Shown here piece after piece: positions 8,797 to 18,294 of a DNA stretch of 64,000 bases (its first letter is position 1; the number at the start of each line of letters is the position of its first letter). The translations under genes were made by a program, and so were the position numbers. Origin of the DNA: Burkholderia sp. S171 (lineage in GTDB: Bacteria; Pseudomonadota; Gammaproteobacteria; Burkholderiales; Burkholderiaceae); assembly GCF_009766085.1 (NCBI RefSeq), contig NZ_LMUF01000010.1:186530-250529 (forward strand), written 5' to 3'. The notes beneath the pieces were generated by a model. That model searched no databases, was not told the DNA's origin, and saw only the letters and a list, made by a program, of their open reading frames with translations.

Positions 8797-9465
8797 ATGA
8801 AGCACGTCTGCCGAAGCACCGTTGTCCGGTCCGCATTCGTCGCATTGATGGCCATCGCGGCCAGCGTCGGGTCGCTGTGCGCGCCTGAGCAGGCTTGGTC
8901 CGCTCAAATCAACGACCAGACCGACCCGCAGACACTCATCCAGACCGTGACGCAGCAGATTTTGGACGAGGTGCGCCAGCAGGCGCTCACGCCGGACGAC
9001 ATCCCGCGCATCACGACGATAGTGAACCGGGATATCCTCCCGTACGTCGACATTCGCCGCGCCACGCAGTACGCGATGGGCCGCTTCTGGCGCACTGCAA
9101 CACCCGGGCAACAGGACCAGGTGGTCGAGCAGTTCAAGCAGTTGCTTATCCACACGTATTCCGGCGCGCTTGCGCAGCTCAACACGAATCAGAAATTCGA
9201 GTATCCGCCTTCGGCCGCCGAGTCGGGCGGCACCGACGCCGTGGTGCGCACGATCGCGCTAAGCAAAAGCGGTCAAGTGCAGATCGACTACCGGCTGTAC
9301 AAATCACCGCAGGGTTGGCGTGTCTATGACATGAACGTGCTTGGCGCATGGCTGATCCAGACCTACCGTACGCAATTCAACGACAAGATCCAGCAAAGCG
9401 GCGTCGACGGGCTGATCCAGTTTCTCACCGACCGCAACAAACAACTTGCCTCTGGCAATCAGTGA
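8797..9465 (+). CDS. MlaC/Ttg2D-family phospholipid-binding protein
   Basis: 222 residues with an N-terminal signal peptide (about residues 1-36, ending near AWSA). The rest matches the Tgt2/MlaC fold: VNRDILPYVDIRRATQYAMGR and the FKQLLIHTYSGAL segment. MlaC shuttles phospholipids across the periplasm for the Mla ABC system. No mlaE, mlaD, mlaF or mlaB neighbour is visible, so this is an orphan copy that may serve another Mla complex encoded elsewhere. Confidence 0.85.
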   Translation: MKHVCRSTVVRSAFVALMAIAASVGSLCAPEQAWSAQINDQTDPQTLIQTVTQQILDEVRQQALTPDDIPRITTIVNRDILPYVDIRRATQYAMGRFWRTATPGQQDQVVEQFKQLLIHTYSGALAQLNTNQKFEYPPSAAESGGTDAVVRTIALSKSGQVQIDYRLYKSPQGWRVYDMNVLGAWLIQTYRTQFNDKIQQSGVDGLIQFLTDRNKQLASGNQ

Positions 9466-9573
9466 CGTGCTGAAGTCCACCGGCAAGCGGGCGTATGTGC
9501 TTCATGCCGAACGCCTGCCAACGTTACCCGAGTGAACCAGGTCACTTGCTGCACTTCCAATAAGGAAAGCTTC

Positions 9574-10215
9574 ATGCTGAGAATTCATCACCTTGGTCAC
9601 TCACAATCGGAACGGATCGTCTGGCTTTGTGAAGAAATTGAGGTTCCTTACGAGCTCGAAAAATACACGCGCGACCCGGTCACGCAGTTGTCGCCGCCAG
9701 CGCTGAAGGCGCTGCATCCGCTCGGCGCGGCACCGCTCATCGAAGCCGATGGAATCTTGCTTGCCGAATCGGCCGCTATCGTCGAATTCATTCTCGCCCG
9801 ATATGGTCACGGACGTTTGCAGCATGCACCCGATTATCCCGATTTCGCTTCCTATCTCTACTGGTTTCACTTCGCCAATGGCAATCTTCAGCCGGTAATG
9901 GGTCGATCGATGTTCATTGGGCGCTGCGGCCTGGCACCCGACCATCCGATCCAGGCGTCGGTGCAGGGACGACTGGACAAGGTGCTCGCGCTGATCGAAG
10001 CGCGGCTTGCACAGAACGACTATCTTGCTGGCAGCGCGTTCACCGCGGCAGACATCATGAGCGTCTTTTCGCTAACCACGATGCGTCTGTTTCATCCTGT
10101 TGATCTCAAGCCTTATCCGAACATACTGGCGTATCTTCAGCGCATCGGCGGACGGGCCGGGTATCAGCGGGCGATGGCTAAAGGCGATCCCGACTTGACA
10201 CCGATGCTGACATGA
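9574..10215 (+). CDS. glutathione S-transferase family protein
   Basis: 213 residues. The N-terminal thioredoxin-like domain holds a Ser close to the N-terminus (HHLGHSQSERIVWLCEE), the cis-Pro region (LGAAPLIE) and the ESAAIVEF glutathione-contact motif. The helical C-terminal domain contains the N-capping box sequence FTAADIMSVF. The start at 9574 follows AAGGAAAG; an in-frame ATG at 9532 lies 14 codons upstream but does not fit the family N-terminus. It likely conjugates or reduces electrophiles in the cytoplasm. The azoreductase gene follows on the same strand. Confidence 0.9.
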   Translation: MLRIHHLGHSQSERIVWLCEEIEVPYELEKYTRDPVTQLSPPALKALHPLGAAPLIEADGILLAESAAIVEFILARYGHGRLQHAPDYPDFASYLYWFHFANGNLQPVMGRSMFIGRCGLAPDHPIQASVQGRLDKVLALIEARLAQNDYLAGSAFTAADIMSVFSLTTMRLFHPVDLKPYPNILAYLQRIGGRAGYQRAMAKGDPDLTPMLT

Positions 10216-10264
10216 CTTCGCGGCGGGAGTCGCCCCTTATCCAACTTACCTTTTTCGAGGACTT

Positions 10265-10888
10265 ATGCATCTTCTCCACGTGATTGGTTCGCCCCGCACA
10301 GGGCGCTCGGCCTCTCGGCAGGTCGCTAACGCCTTCACTGAAGTCTGGAAGGAGCAACATCCTGACGGGACAGTCGACGAACTGAATGTCTGGGAAATCG
10401 ACCTGCCCGTTTTCGACGGGCCGGTGCTCGAAGCAAAATACGCGGGCATCGAGGGCCGGCCGCTCGATCCCGCGCAGGCCGACGCATGGCGCACCGTCGA
10501 CACGCTTGCCGAACGGTTCCGACAGGCAAACGTCATTCTCTTCAGCGTACCCATGTGGAATTTCGGCATCCCGTATCGCCTCAAGCATCTAATCGACGTC
10601 ATATCGCAGAAGGATGTGCTGTTTACTTTCGACGAAAGAGGATTGAACGGCCTGCTTGGCGGACGGACGGTCGTCACGATCGCGGCGCGAGGCGTTGGGC
10701 TTGGAGTGGATTTTCCAGTGGAGCTGTACGACTTTCAGACCGCCTATCTGACCATGTGGTCGCGTATGGTTGGCATCACCGACGTCCGTGTGATCACTGT
10801 CGAAAAAACCTTGGCAGGCCCCGAGCAGGACCATGCATCCCGCCATGAGGCCAGCGAAAAAGCGCGCGAGCTTGCTCGCGGTTTGTAA
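10265..10888 (+). CDS. azoR: FMN-dependent NADH-azoreductase
   Basis: 207 residues of flavodoxin-like fold. The N-terminus HVIGSPRTGRSASRQVA is the FMN phosphate-binding loop, PMWNFGIPYRLKHLID is the family signature near the isoalloxazine ring, and TIAARGVGL follows in the next strand. Such enzymes reduce azo bonds and quinones with NAD(P)H. It lies 50 bp after the glutathione transferase gene, so the two may form a small detoxification unit. The final codons contain an inverted repeat (CGCGAGC-TT-GCTCGCG) that could also help termination. Confidence 0.85.
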   Translation: MHLLHVIGSPRTGRSASRQVANAFTEVWKEQHPDGTVDELNVWEIDLPVFDGPVLEAKYAGIEGRPLDPAQADAWRTVDTLAERFRQANVILFSVPMWNFGIPYRLKHLIDVISQKDVLFTFDERGLNGLLGGRTVVTIAARGVGLGVDFPVELYDFQTAYLTMWSRMVGITDVRVITVEKTLAGPEQDHASRHEASEKARELARGL

Positions 10889-11082
10889 GCGAGGAATGCA
10901 GTTTTCCTCGCGTCCGGGCGTCCTCATTCGACGAACGCGATTGCTAATTTCAAATCAACTCGAAGGCAGGAATGACCGTTGGACCGTGAAAGCGGTCCTC
11001 GCGGCCCTTGGTGTCGAACGGCGGGAATGGCCGACCAGAGACGATCGCGCTGCGATGTGGGTGTAGCTTCCCAGCACTCACC

Positions 11083-11497
11083 ATGGTCTTTGTCAGCCCC
11101 GGTGAGTTTGGTCGACTTCGGCACATCGAGCAATTTCAGCAAAAGCTTCGAGAACTGGCGCCGCGAAACAGCATGCAGCGCATGCTTTGATCGGCGGTCT
11201 TGTCCCGCAGCCACGACCTGGCGGAAACGCGCTGGATACTGTTTCGACCAGGACAGGGCGCGATACCAACGCCATTCCTGGCGGTGTTGGTGCTCTGGTT
11301 CGGTATCCTGTTCGCTGGTTTCGGTCTGGCCAGCGCCAACAACTGAACGGCTGTCGCGACGCTCTTCGTCTGTGCGCTATCCGTATCCGGCGCTTTATTC
11401 CTGATTGAGGACATTGCCCACCCGCTCGAAGGGTTGATGCAGGTCTGGCGTGCGCCTGCGCAAATCGCGCTGTCCCATCTTGGCCAGCAGGCCGATA
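11083..11497 (+). pseudogene. DUF4239 membrane protein remnant
   Basis: A single frame with two internal stops (TGA 11188-11190 and 11344-11346) encodes recognisable DUF4239 C-terminal sequence. The pieces are LRELAPRNSMQRML, then SRSHDLAETRWILF, then a transmembrane segment AVLVLWFGILFAGFGLASAN, and after the second stop FVCALSVSGALFLIEDIAHP followed by a LEGLM-type segment. The N-terminal half is not recognisable. The intact family are bestrophin-like membrane proteins of unknown role. With two nonsense codons this copy cannot be full length. Confidence 0.75.
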
Positions 11498-11651
11498 CCG
11501 TGCGACCCTCGTTTCGGCTTCTATCATCCGGCTCGATTCCTCATAGGAACCCCGCACGCCACGTCTCAGTACATACCCTCGATTGACGCATAAATACATC
11601 GGGAAGATACTTTGTCCGTACAAACAAACAATTGAGACAGGAGCACCGAGC

Positions 11652-12152
11652 ATGCAAGCCGAAGAAGTGGGGAAGCAACGTTATCGCGCGAGTTATGGCC
11701 GTTACTTCGAGGAATTCACGGTCGGGGACATTTACGAACATCGCCCGGGCCGGACGATCACCGAGGCGGACAACATCCACTTCTCGTTGTTGACAATGAA
11801 CTTTCACCCCATGCACTGTGATGCCGCGCACGCCGCAAAAAGCGAGTTCGGACAACTGCTGGTGAATAGCGGCCTGACGGTCGCGATCGTGCTCGGCATG
11901 TCGGTGAACGACGTCAGCGGCAAGGCCATTGCGAATCTCGGCTGGAAGGAGATCAAGCTGACAGGTCCCGTATTTTGCGGCGATACCTTGTACGCCGAAT
12001 CTGAAGTGCTTGAAAAACGCGAATCGAAGTCACGTCCCACGCAAGGCATCGTCACGGTCCATACGCGCGCATTCAAGCAGGACGGCACGCCGGTCATGGA
12101 TTTCGTGCGCACTGCGTTAATCGCCAAGAAAGGCCACGGCACGGGGGACTAG
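11652..12152 (+). CDS. MaoC-family enoyl-CoA hydratase (mesaconyl/itaconyl-CoA hydratase-like)
   Basis: 166 residues forming one hot-dog fold. The segment GRTITEADNIHFSLLTMNFH with PMHCD carries the hydratase residues in the arrangement seen in mesaconyl-CoA hydratases (N-x-H-P-x-H-x-D), rather than the D-x-N-P-x-H of R-specific crotonases. The ATG at 11652 follows an AGGAGC site; the frame extends to 11583 without family sequence. It is the first gene of the cluster with acyl-CoA dehydrogenase, CaiB and CitE-like genes, so it probably hydrates a C5-type unsaturated dicarboxyl-CoA. Exact substrate is inference. Confidence 0.85.
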   Translation: MQAEEVGKQRYRASYGRYFEEFTVGDIYEHRPGRTITEADNIHFSLLTMNFHPMHCDAAHAAKSEFGQLLVNSGLTVAIVLGMSVNDVSGKAIANLGWKEIKLTGPVFCGDTLYAESEVLEKRESKSRPTQGIVTVHTRAFKQDGTPVMDFVRTALIAKKGHGTGD

Positions 12153-12237
12153 AAAGACCGCCGCCTTCGCCAAAAAATGTCGATTCGGCTCAAGAACGAA
12201 CGACGTTTCACCTCTCTCTCACAGTAAGGAGACCGCT

Positions 12238-13629
12238 GTGAATCAACTCGTAAGCTCAGGTGCACGGCTGGACAGATTGCCGATGGCCGCCTTCCACTGG
12301 AAGATCCTCGGCCTGATCAGCGCAGGCGCGTGCCTCGACGCGTTCGACGTGTATCTTGCCGGCGGCGTTGCGGCTGCAATGATGAAGCAAGGCTTCTCGA
12401 CGCTTCAGCTCAACGCGCTGTTTGTATCGGCGGGATTCTGCGGCATGGTGATCGGAGCGGGCTTGTCGGGCTATCTCGGCGACCGGTTTGGACGCCGCTC
12501 TTCATACCAGTTCAACCTCGCGCTGTTCGGCGTGATGTCGATCGCAGCAGCCTTTGCGCCGAGCATTTACTGGTTGATCGGTTGCCGTTTCCTGATGGGC
12601 ATCGGGCTGGGCGCCGAGTTGGTCGTCGCGGCCGGAACGCTGTGCGAATTTATCCCGCCGGCGTATCGCGGACGATGGATATCGCTGCTCGGATTGATCG
12701 TCAACTCGGGACTCGTGATCGCAACGAGCGTGGGTTATGTCGTGATCCCCACTCTGGGATGGCGCTGGATGTTCGGCATTGCGGGCGTTGGCGCGATGAT
12801 TGTCTGGGCGCTGCGTCACAGCATGCCCGAGTCGCCGCGCTGGCTGGAATCAGTCGGCCGGCTCGACGAGGCCGAGCGCACCGTGAGCGCGATTGAAGCT
12901 GAGGTGGCAAAGCAGCGCGGGCCGTTGCCCGAATGCGCGCGCACGCAGAATCTCGAGGTTCCACAATTGCCGTTTAGCGCGCTGTTCCGGCGCGGCATGA
13001 TCGGCCGTACGTTGACGGCGGCCCTGACCGCGATCGCGGTGAATGTTGCGGTGTACGGCTTCGTGGCGTGGCTGCCGACGTTCTTTGTAAAGGAAGGGCG
13101 CGACGTGGTGACATCGCTTGGCTTTACCACGCTGATGTCGTTCGGCGCGCCGTTTGGCGCGGTACTGGGCTTCCTCTGCGCGGACCGTTTGGGTCGAGCC
13201 AAGGGTCTCGTGTTCTTCTCACTCATGACAATCGTGCTTGGCTTCATCTATCCGCAGATGGTCGCCAACGCCGCAATTGCCTGTGTCGGATTCGTGCTCG
13301 TGAGCTGCATTTTCGCGATTGTCACGCTCGGGCTTTTTGGCTACGTGCCTGAGTTGTTCCCCACTGCATTGCGCTTGCGCGGAACGGGTGCGGCAGGCGT
13401 GTGCGGCCGGCTTGCATCAATGACCACGTCCTATATCGCCGTCCTGCTTTATGCCCAGTTTGGATTGTTCGGCGTGCTTGGCATGGTATCCGGGGTGCTC
13501 ATCCTGTTGATCGTGGCGATCGTTTCGCTGGGTGTAGATGCGAATCAGTATTCACTCGAAGCGGCGTCGCCGGATGAAGATGCACTCGACTCCAACCTCG
13601 ATTTCAAGCAAGGAGGAATTGCACGGTGA
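12238..13629 (+). CDS. MFS transporter (metabolite/aromatic acid:H+ symporter type)
   Basis: 463 residues with 12 predicted membrane segments. Helix 1 carries DAFDVYLAGG, the loop 2-3 motif is GYLGDRFGRRSS, and PESPRWLES follows helix 6, all as in the AAHS and metabolite:H+ symporter families. The start is GTG at 12238 behind TAAGGAGA. Its TGA stop overlaps the GTG start of the next gene by four bases (GTGA), which implies translational coupling. It is the likely importer of the acid degraded by this operon. Confidence 0.88.
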   Translation: MNQLVSSGARLDRLPMAAFHWKILGLISAGACLDAFDVYLAGGVAAAMMKQGFSTLQLNALFVSAGFCGMVIGAGLSGYLGDRFGRRSSYQFNLALFGVMSIAAAFAPSIYWLIGCRFLMGIGLGAELVVAAGTLCEFIPPAYRGRWISLLGLIVNSGLVIATSVGYVVIPTLGWRWMFGIAGVGAMIVWALRHSMPESPRWLESVGRLDEAERTVSAIEAEVAKQRGPLPECARTQNLEVPQLPFSALFRRGMIGRTLTAALTAIAVNVAVYGFVAWLPTFFVKEGRDVVTSLGFTTLMSFGAPFGAVLGFLCADRLGRAKGLVFFSLMTIVLGFIYPQMVANAAIACVGFVLVSCIFAIVTLGLFGYVPELFPTALRLRGTGAAGVCGRLASMTTSYIAVLLYAQFGLFGVLGMVSGVLILLIVAIVSLGVDANQYSLEAASPDEDALDSNLDFKQGGIAR

Positions 13630-15008
13630 ACTCGACTTCCATCTCCGCCGCGCTTGCCCGCTTTACAACAAACCTGCAATTGTCGGATGTACCGCAAGCG
13701 GTACGCGAACGCGCAAAGCATTTGATGCTGGATAGCATCGGCCTTGCATTCGCGACGGCGACCTTCAATTACTCACGCATCACCCTGGCCGCCATGCAGG
13801 AACTCGGCAGCGGCCAAGCGTCGGTCTTCGCGCATTCGGAACGTCTCGCCATGCGCGACGCGATGCTCCTGAACGGCGTATTGATCCACGGCCTCGATTT
13901 CGACGACACCCACGCACGCGGCGTGATCCATTCGACTGCCAGCGCCTTGCCCTGCGTGTTTGGCTTGGGCGAGCGCGAGAACGCGAGCGGCGCTGACCTT
14001 CTGACCGCCTATCTGTGCGCGATGGAAGTCTCCACGAGAGTGGGTGCTGTCGCGCAAGGCGGCTTCCACAAGGCCGGTTTTCATCCCACTGGACTTGCCG
14101 GCGCATTCGGCTGCACGCTGGCCGCCGCGCGCCTGCTGGGGCTCGACGAAGCAAGCGCGACCCATGCGCAGGGAATCGCGCTGTCCATGGCGTCAGGCAG
14201 TCTCGAGTTCCTGCAGGATGGCGCGTGGACCAAGCGTCTGCATCCGGGCTGGGCGGCTGTCAGCGGCACCGTGGCGGCCTCGCTGGCCAAACATGGCTTC
14301 GTGGGGCCGGGTGCGCCGTACGAAGGCCGCTACGGCCTCTATGCGCTGCATCTGAACGATGACGCGTTGCCGGATCTTTCCATCGCGACAGCCGGGCTCG
14401 GCGATCAATGGGAAATCGACCACGTCGCGCTCAAGCCCATTCCCGCTTGCCATTTCACGCATGCTTCGTCCGACGCCGCCGTCGAGCTGCACAAGCAGCA
14501 CGGACTTACCGGCGATGAAATCGAGAACGTGATCGTGCGTGTGCCGGGTCCGACCGTGGACGTGGTCTGCGAGCCGGTATCGAACAAGAAGCGGCCGGCG
14601 AACAGCTACGACGCGCAGTTCAGCATTCCGTACATCGTGGCGACCGGATTGCTCAAGGGACGTTTCACGCTCGACGATCTCGACGAGGCGTCGCTCGCCG
14701 ATCCCGCTGTGTTGTCGCTGGCGCAACGCGTCAATTACGAGGTCGATCACGAATCCACATTCCCGCGTCACTACACCGGCGAGGTGATCGTTTTCACGCG
14801 CGACGGGCGTCGTCTCGTCCAGCGTGAAGCGATCAATCGCGGATCATCGGACCGGCCGCTGAGCAACGAGGACATCGTCGCCAAGTTCTTCGATAACGCC
14901 CGGCGCGCGGTCTCACACGAACGCGCCGCTCAAGTTCGCGATGCGGTTCTCGATCTCGACCGTATTCCGGTGTCGGCGCTCGCGGGCGTGCTGCGTCGTC
15001 CCGATTGA
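13626..15008 (+). CDS. MmgE/PrpD-family protein
   Basis: 460 residues, full length for the family. Contains HGLDFDDTHARG in the helical domain and the FHPTGLAGAFG segment. The family includes 2-methylcitrate dehydratase, cis-aconitate decarboxylase and iminodisuccinate epimerase, so a dehydratase, decarboxylase or epimerase acting on a small branched polycarboxylate is expected. It starts with GTG at 13626, overlapping the transporter stop. Context suggests it generates or interconverts the acid that CaiB then activates. Confidence 0.85.
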   Translation: MNSTSISAALARFTTNLQLSDVPQAVRERAKHLMLDSIGLAFATATFNYSRITLAAMQELGSGQASVFAHSERLAMRDAMLLNGVLIHGLDFDDTHARGVIHSTASALPCVFGLGERENASGADLLTAYLCAMEVSTRVGAVAQGGFHKAGFHPTGLAGAFGCTLAAARLLGLDEASATHAQGIALSMASGSLEFLQDGAWTKRLHPGWAAVSGTVAASLAKHGFVGPGAPYEGRYGLYALHLNDDALPDLSIATAGLGDQWEIDHVALKPIPACHFTHASSDAAVELHKQHGLTGDEIENVIVRVPGPTVDVVCEPVSNKKRPANSYDAQFSIPYIVATGLLKGRFTLDDLDEASLADPAVLSLAQRVNYEVDHESTFPRHYTGEVIVFTRDGRRLVQREAINRGSSDRPLSNEDIVAKFFDNARRAVSHERAAQVRDAVLDLDRIPVSALAGVLRRPD

Positions 15009-15055
15009 ATCGTCCTCGAGAATCAATACTTCACGCCTTCAAGGCAGGAGATTTC

Positions 15056-16240
15056 ATGGCTACCATTGACGTAGAAAAGACAGAGACAGCGGAAGAGGCG
15101 AAGGCTAACGAGGTGTTGATTCTCGACATGCTCGACCGTTTTCTCAAGACGGAAGTCAAGCCGTATGTCCACGCGCTTGAAGCGGCCGATGAATACCCGC
15201 ACGAGATTGTAGAGAAGATGAAGGACATGGGGTTGTTCGGCTGCCTCATCGCTCAGGAATATGGCGGACTGGGTCTCTCGACATCGACGTACGCGAAGAT
15301 AGTCGACCGGATCTCGGCCGTGTGGATGTCGGTGAGCGGCATCATCAATTCGCATTTGATCATGGCGATGACCGTACAGCGCAACGGCACCGCGGAGCAA
15401 AAGAGCACCTACCTTCCGCGCATGGCGACGGGTGAATTGCGCGGTGGCATCGGCTTGACGGAACCGGATTGCGGCACGGATCTGCAGGCAATCCGCACGG
15501 TCGCCCGTCGCGAAGGCGATGAATACGTGATCAATGGCAGCAAGACGTGGATCACGAACAGTCTGCATGGCAACGTGCTTGCGCTGCTGGTGAAAACCGA
15601 CCCCAAGGCGGAACCGCGTCACAAGGGCATGACACTGCTGCTGGTCGAAAAGGGCCCCGGTTTCGAAGTCAGCCGCAAGCTTCAGAAGCTGGGCTACAAG
15701 GGGATCGATACGTGCGAGCTGACCTTCACGGATTTTCGCGTGCCGGTTTCGCATGTGATTGGCGGCGAGGAAGGGCGCGGCCTCAAGCAAATATTGGGCG
15801 GTCTCGAACTGGGCCGTATCAATGTGGCGGCGCGCGGCGTGGGTGTGGCGCAAGCCGCGCTCGACGAATCCGTTTCCTATTCCCAGCAACGCAAGACCTT
15901 CGGCAAGCCGATCTGCGAGCATCAGGCGATTGCGTTGAAGCTTGGCGAAATGGCGACCCGCGTGCAGGCGGCGCGTTTGCTGACCGAAGCCGCTGCGGTT
16001 GCCTATGACCGCGGGGAACGGTGCGATATGGAAGCCGGCATGGCGAAGTATTTCGCGACTGAGGCGGCGCTCGAAAACAGTATTGAGGCAATGCGGATTC
16101 ATGGCGCCTACGGCTACTCGAAGGAATTCAATGTCGAGCGTTTGTATCGCGATGCACCGCTGTTATGCATTGGCGAAGGCACTAACGAGATGCAGCGAAT
16201 TATCATCGCCAAGAATTTGATTGCGAGGAATCCGATATGA
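15056..16240 (+). CDS. acyl-CoA dehydrogenase
   Basis: 394 residues. It has the first ACAD signature GGIGLTEPDCGTD and the FAD contact KTWITNS. At the C-terminus IGEGTNEMQR holds the glutamate at the catalytic-base position of short-chain ACADs. The ATG at 15056 is preceded by GGCAGGAG; a TTG at 15005 would add unrelated residues. It should form a 2,3-double bond in an acyl-CoA, passing electrons to ETF. Beside CaiB and a mesaconyl-type hydratase the likely substrate is a methylsuccinyl- or glutaryl-like CoA. Its stop overlaps the CaiB start (ATGA). Confidence 0.9.
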   Translation: MATIDVEKTETAEEAKANEVLILDMLDRFLKTEVKPYVHALEAADEYPHEIVEKMKDMGLFGCLIAQEYGGLGLSTSTYAKIVDRISAVWMSVSGIINSHLIMAMTVQRNGTAEQKSTYLPRMATGELRGGIGLTEPDCGTDLQAIRTVARREGDEYVINGSKTWITNSLHGNVLALLVKTDPKAEPRHKGMTLLLVEKGPGFEVSRKLQKLGYKGIDTCELTFTDFRVPVSHVIGGEEGRGLKQILGGLELGRINVAARGVGVAQAALDESVSYSQQRKTFGKPICEHQAIALKLGEMATRVQAARLLTEAAAVAYDRGERCDMEAGMAKYFATEAALENSIEAMRIHGAYGYSKEFNVERLYRDAPLLCIGEGTNEMQRIIIAKNLIARNPI

Positions 16241-17427
16241 CTTTGCCGCTCTCTGGCGTGCGTATTGTCGCGGTCGAACAGTACGGCGCGGGTCCGTTCG
16301 CGACCCAGCATCTGGCCGATCTCGGTGCCGAAATCATCAAGGTCGAGAATTTCCGCGAAGGCGGCGACGTGGGCCGCGCGGTCGGTCCGTACTTTTTCGG
16401 CGAAGGCGATAGCCATTTCTTCGAGGCGTTCAATCGCAACAAGTGCAGCTTGACGCTTGATCTGAAGAAGGCGGAAGCACGCCAGGTGCTGCTCGACCTG
16501 GTCAAGAAAAGCGACGCCGTTTTCAATAATCTGCGTGGCGACCTGCCGGCGAAACTCGGGCTGACTTACGACCAGTTGAAGGAAGCAAATCCGGCTATTG
16601 TCTGCGGTCATCTGTCGGCTTACGGGCGTACGGGAAGCCGCGCGTCGTGGCCCGGATATGACTACCTGATGCAAGCGGAGGCCGGGTATTTGTCGGTGAC
16701 GGGCGAGCCGGATAGTCCACCGGCGCGCTTCGGCCTGTCGATCATCGACTTGATGACGGGTACGACTGCCGCCATGGCGTTGCTCGCGGGTATCGTGCAA
16801 GCGCGTGCCTCGGGCATCGGCCGGGACATGGACGTCAGTCTCTTCGATGTCGCCATGCACAATCTCGCCTATGTCGCGACGTGGTATTTGAACGGGGACG
16901 TGGTGACCGGTCGCGACCGCCGGTCATCGCATCCGTCGCTTACGCCGAGCCAGTTGTACAAGACGCAGGACGGCTGGATCTTCCTGATGTGCAACAAGGA
17001 GAAGTTCTGGGGCGTGCTAGCCGAAGTCCTCGACAAACCGTCGTGGGTCACGGACGAACGTTTCAACAACTTCAAGGCGCGGCTGGCTAATCGCGACTTG
17101 CTGGAAAAGGAACTCGATGCCGCGCTGTCCACCGCGACCACGGAAGAATGGCTGAGGCGTTTTGGCGGCCGCGTGCCCGCTGCGCCGGTCTACGACGTCA
17201 AACAGGCGCTCGACAATCCGTTCGTGGCCGAGCGCGAGGGCGTGGTCAATGCCGAGCATCCACGCTTCGGCAAGATTCGCGGTGTGGCGGCGCCAGTCCG
17301 GGTTGACGAGCCGTTGCCGTTACGCGCGGCGCCCGATTTAGGGCAGGACACGGACAGGTTGCTCGCGGAACTCGGTTACGATGCTGATCGGATCGCCTCG
17401 CTCCGCGAGAAGGCCGTCGTGCAATGA
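16237..17427 (+). CDS. CaiB/BaiF-family (class III) CoA-transferase
   Basis: 396 residues. N-terminal Rossmann part with EQYGAGPFATQHLADLGAE; the acyl-anhydride aspartate of class III transferases is expected at Asp171, in GLSIIDLMTG. The HLSAYG and WPGYDYLMQAEAG segments are also typical. It moves CoA from a donor such as succinyl-CoA to a free carboxylic acid. Both ends overlap neighbours by four bases (ATGA), so it is translationally coupled to the acyl-CoA dehydrogenase and the regulator. Confidence 0.9.
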   Translation: MTLPLSGVRIVAVEQYGAGPFATQHLADLGAEIIKVENFREGGDVGRAVGPYFFGEGDSHFFEAFNRNKCSLTLDLKKAEARQVLLDLVKKSDAVFNNLRGDLPAKLGLTYDQLKEANPAIVCGHLSAYGRTGSRASWPGYDYLMQAEAGYLSVTGEPDSPPARFGLSIIDLMTGTTAAMALLAGIVQARASGIGRDMDVSLFDVAMHNLAYVATWYLNGDVVTGRDRRSSHPSLTPSQLYKTQDGWIFLMCNKEKFWGVLAEVLDKPSWVTDERFNNFKARLANRDLLEKELDAALSTATTEEWLRRFGGRVPAAPVYDVKQALDNPFVAEREGVVNAEHPRFGKIRGVAAPVRVDEPLPLRAAPDLGQDTDRLLAELGYDADRIASLREKAVVQ

Positions 17428-18257
17428 GCGCCGAAGCGTTGCGTGACGAGTCTGGACGGGCGGGTGCGTCCCGTTCACTCCGTCCACCTACCTTCCCGCA
17501 AGAGCCGATGGTCACAGTCCTGGGTCAGCAACCGCGTTACATGCAATTGGCGCAGACGCTCATCAATGAAATTCAGAGCGGCCGCTTTCCGGTCGGCTCC
17601 ACTATCCCGACCGAGTTCGAACTGTGCGAGCAGTTCGGTGCGAGCCGTTCGACCGTGCGCGAAGCGGTGAAGCAACTCGTGCAGTTGGGCATGGTCGTGC
17701 GGCAGGCGGGGGTCGGCACGACAGTCAAAGCCGTGCGATCTGAGAGCGGGTATCGGCAGGTCATGCAGCAACTGAGCGATTTGCATCGCTATACGGCCGA
17801 TACCGTCCTGCAGATTTTATCGAAGGAGACATCGGAGGTTCGGGACCCCAAGATCTGCGAAATGTTGACAGCCAAGCCCGGTGAGACGTGGCTGCGGATC
17901 GCGGGCTTGCGGCGCTCGGGTGGCAGTCCTGATCCGATTTGTCATACCGAAGTTTTTATTCAACCGGCGTTTCGTTCACTGGTGGTGAGCGAAAACGAAT
18001 CGCATGTGCCGATCTATACGCTGATCGAAAAGCAGTTCGGCGAGCGCATTGCGCAAGTGCAGCAGGAGATCCGGGCGATCTCCATGCCGTCGGCTGTCGC
18101 CACGCTGGTCAACGTCAAGCCGCGAACGCCCGCGCTCTGGCTTTGCCGCCGATACCTCAATCAGCGCGGCGAAGTGGTTGAAGCCGCAATCAGCATTCAT
18201 CCGGCCGACCGATTCAGTTATTCCGAGACTTTTCAGCGCGACTGGAATGCCGGATAA
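17424..18257 (+). CDS. GntR-family regulator with UTRA domain (HutC type)
   Basis: 277 residues. After a 28-residue N-terminal extension, the winged helix begins at PRYMQLAQTLINEIQSGRF with recognition helix FGASRSTVREAVKQL; the UTRA ligand domain follows (about 115-270). The start at 17424 overlaps the CaiB stop; an alternative ATG at 17508 would remove the extension. It sits inside the catabolic operon, so it likely responds to a pathway intermediate and controls its own operon. Confidence 0.88.
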   Translation: MSAEALRDESGRAGASRSLRPPTFPQEPMVTVLGQQPRYMQLAQTLINEIQSGRFPVGSTIPTEFELCEQFGASRSTVREAVKQLVQLGMVVRQAGVGTTVKAVRSESGYRQVMQQLSDLHRYTADTVLQILSKETSEVRDPKICEMLTAKPGETWLRIAGLRRSGGSPDPICHTEVFIQPAFRSLVVSENESHVPIYTLIEKQFGERIAQVQQEIRAISMPSAVATLVNVKPRTPALWLCRRYLNQRGEVVEAAISIHPADRFSYSETFQRDWNAG

Positions 18258-18294
18258 CACCTCAACGGATGACGCTTCAAGTCAGGAGCCAGGC

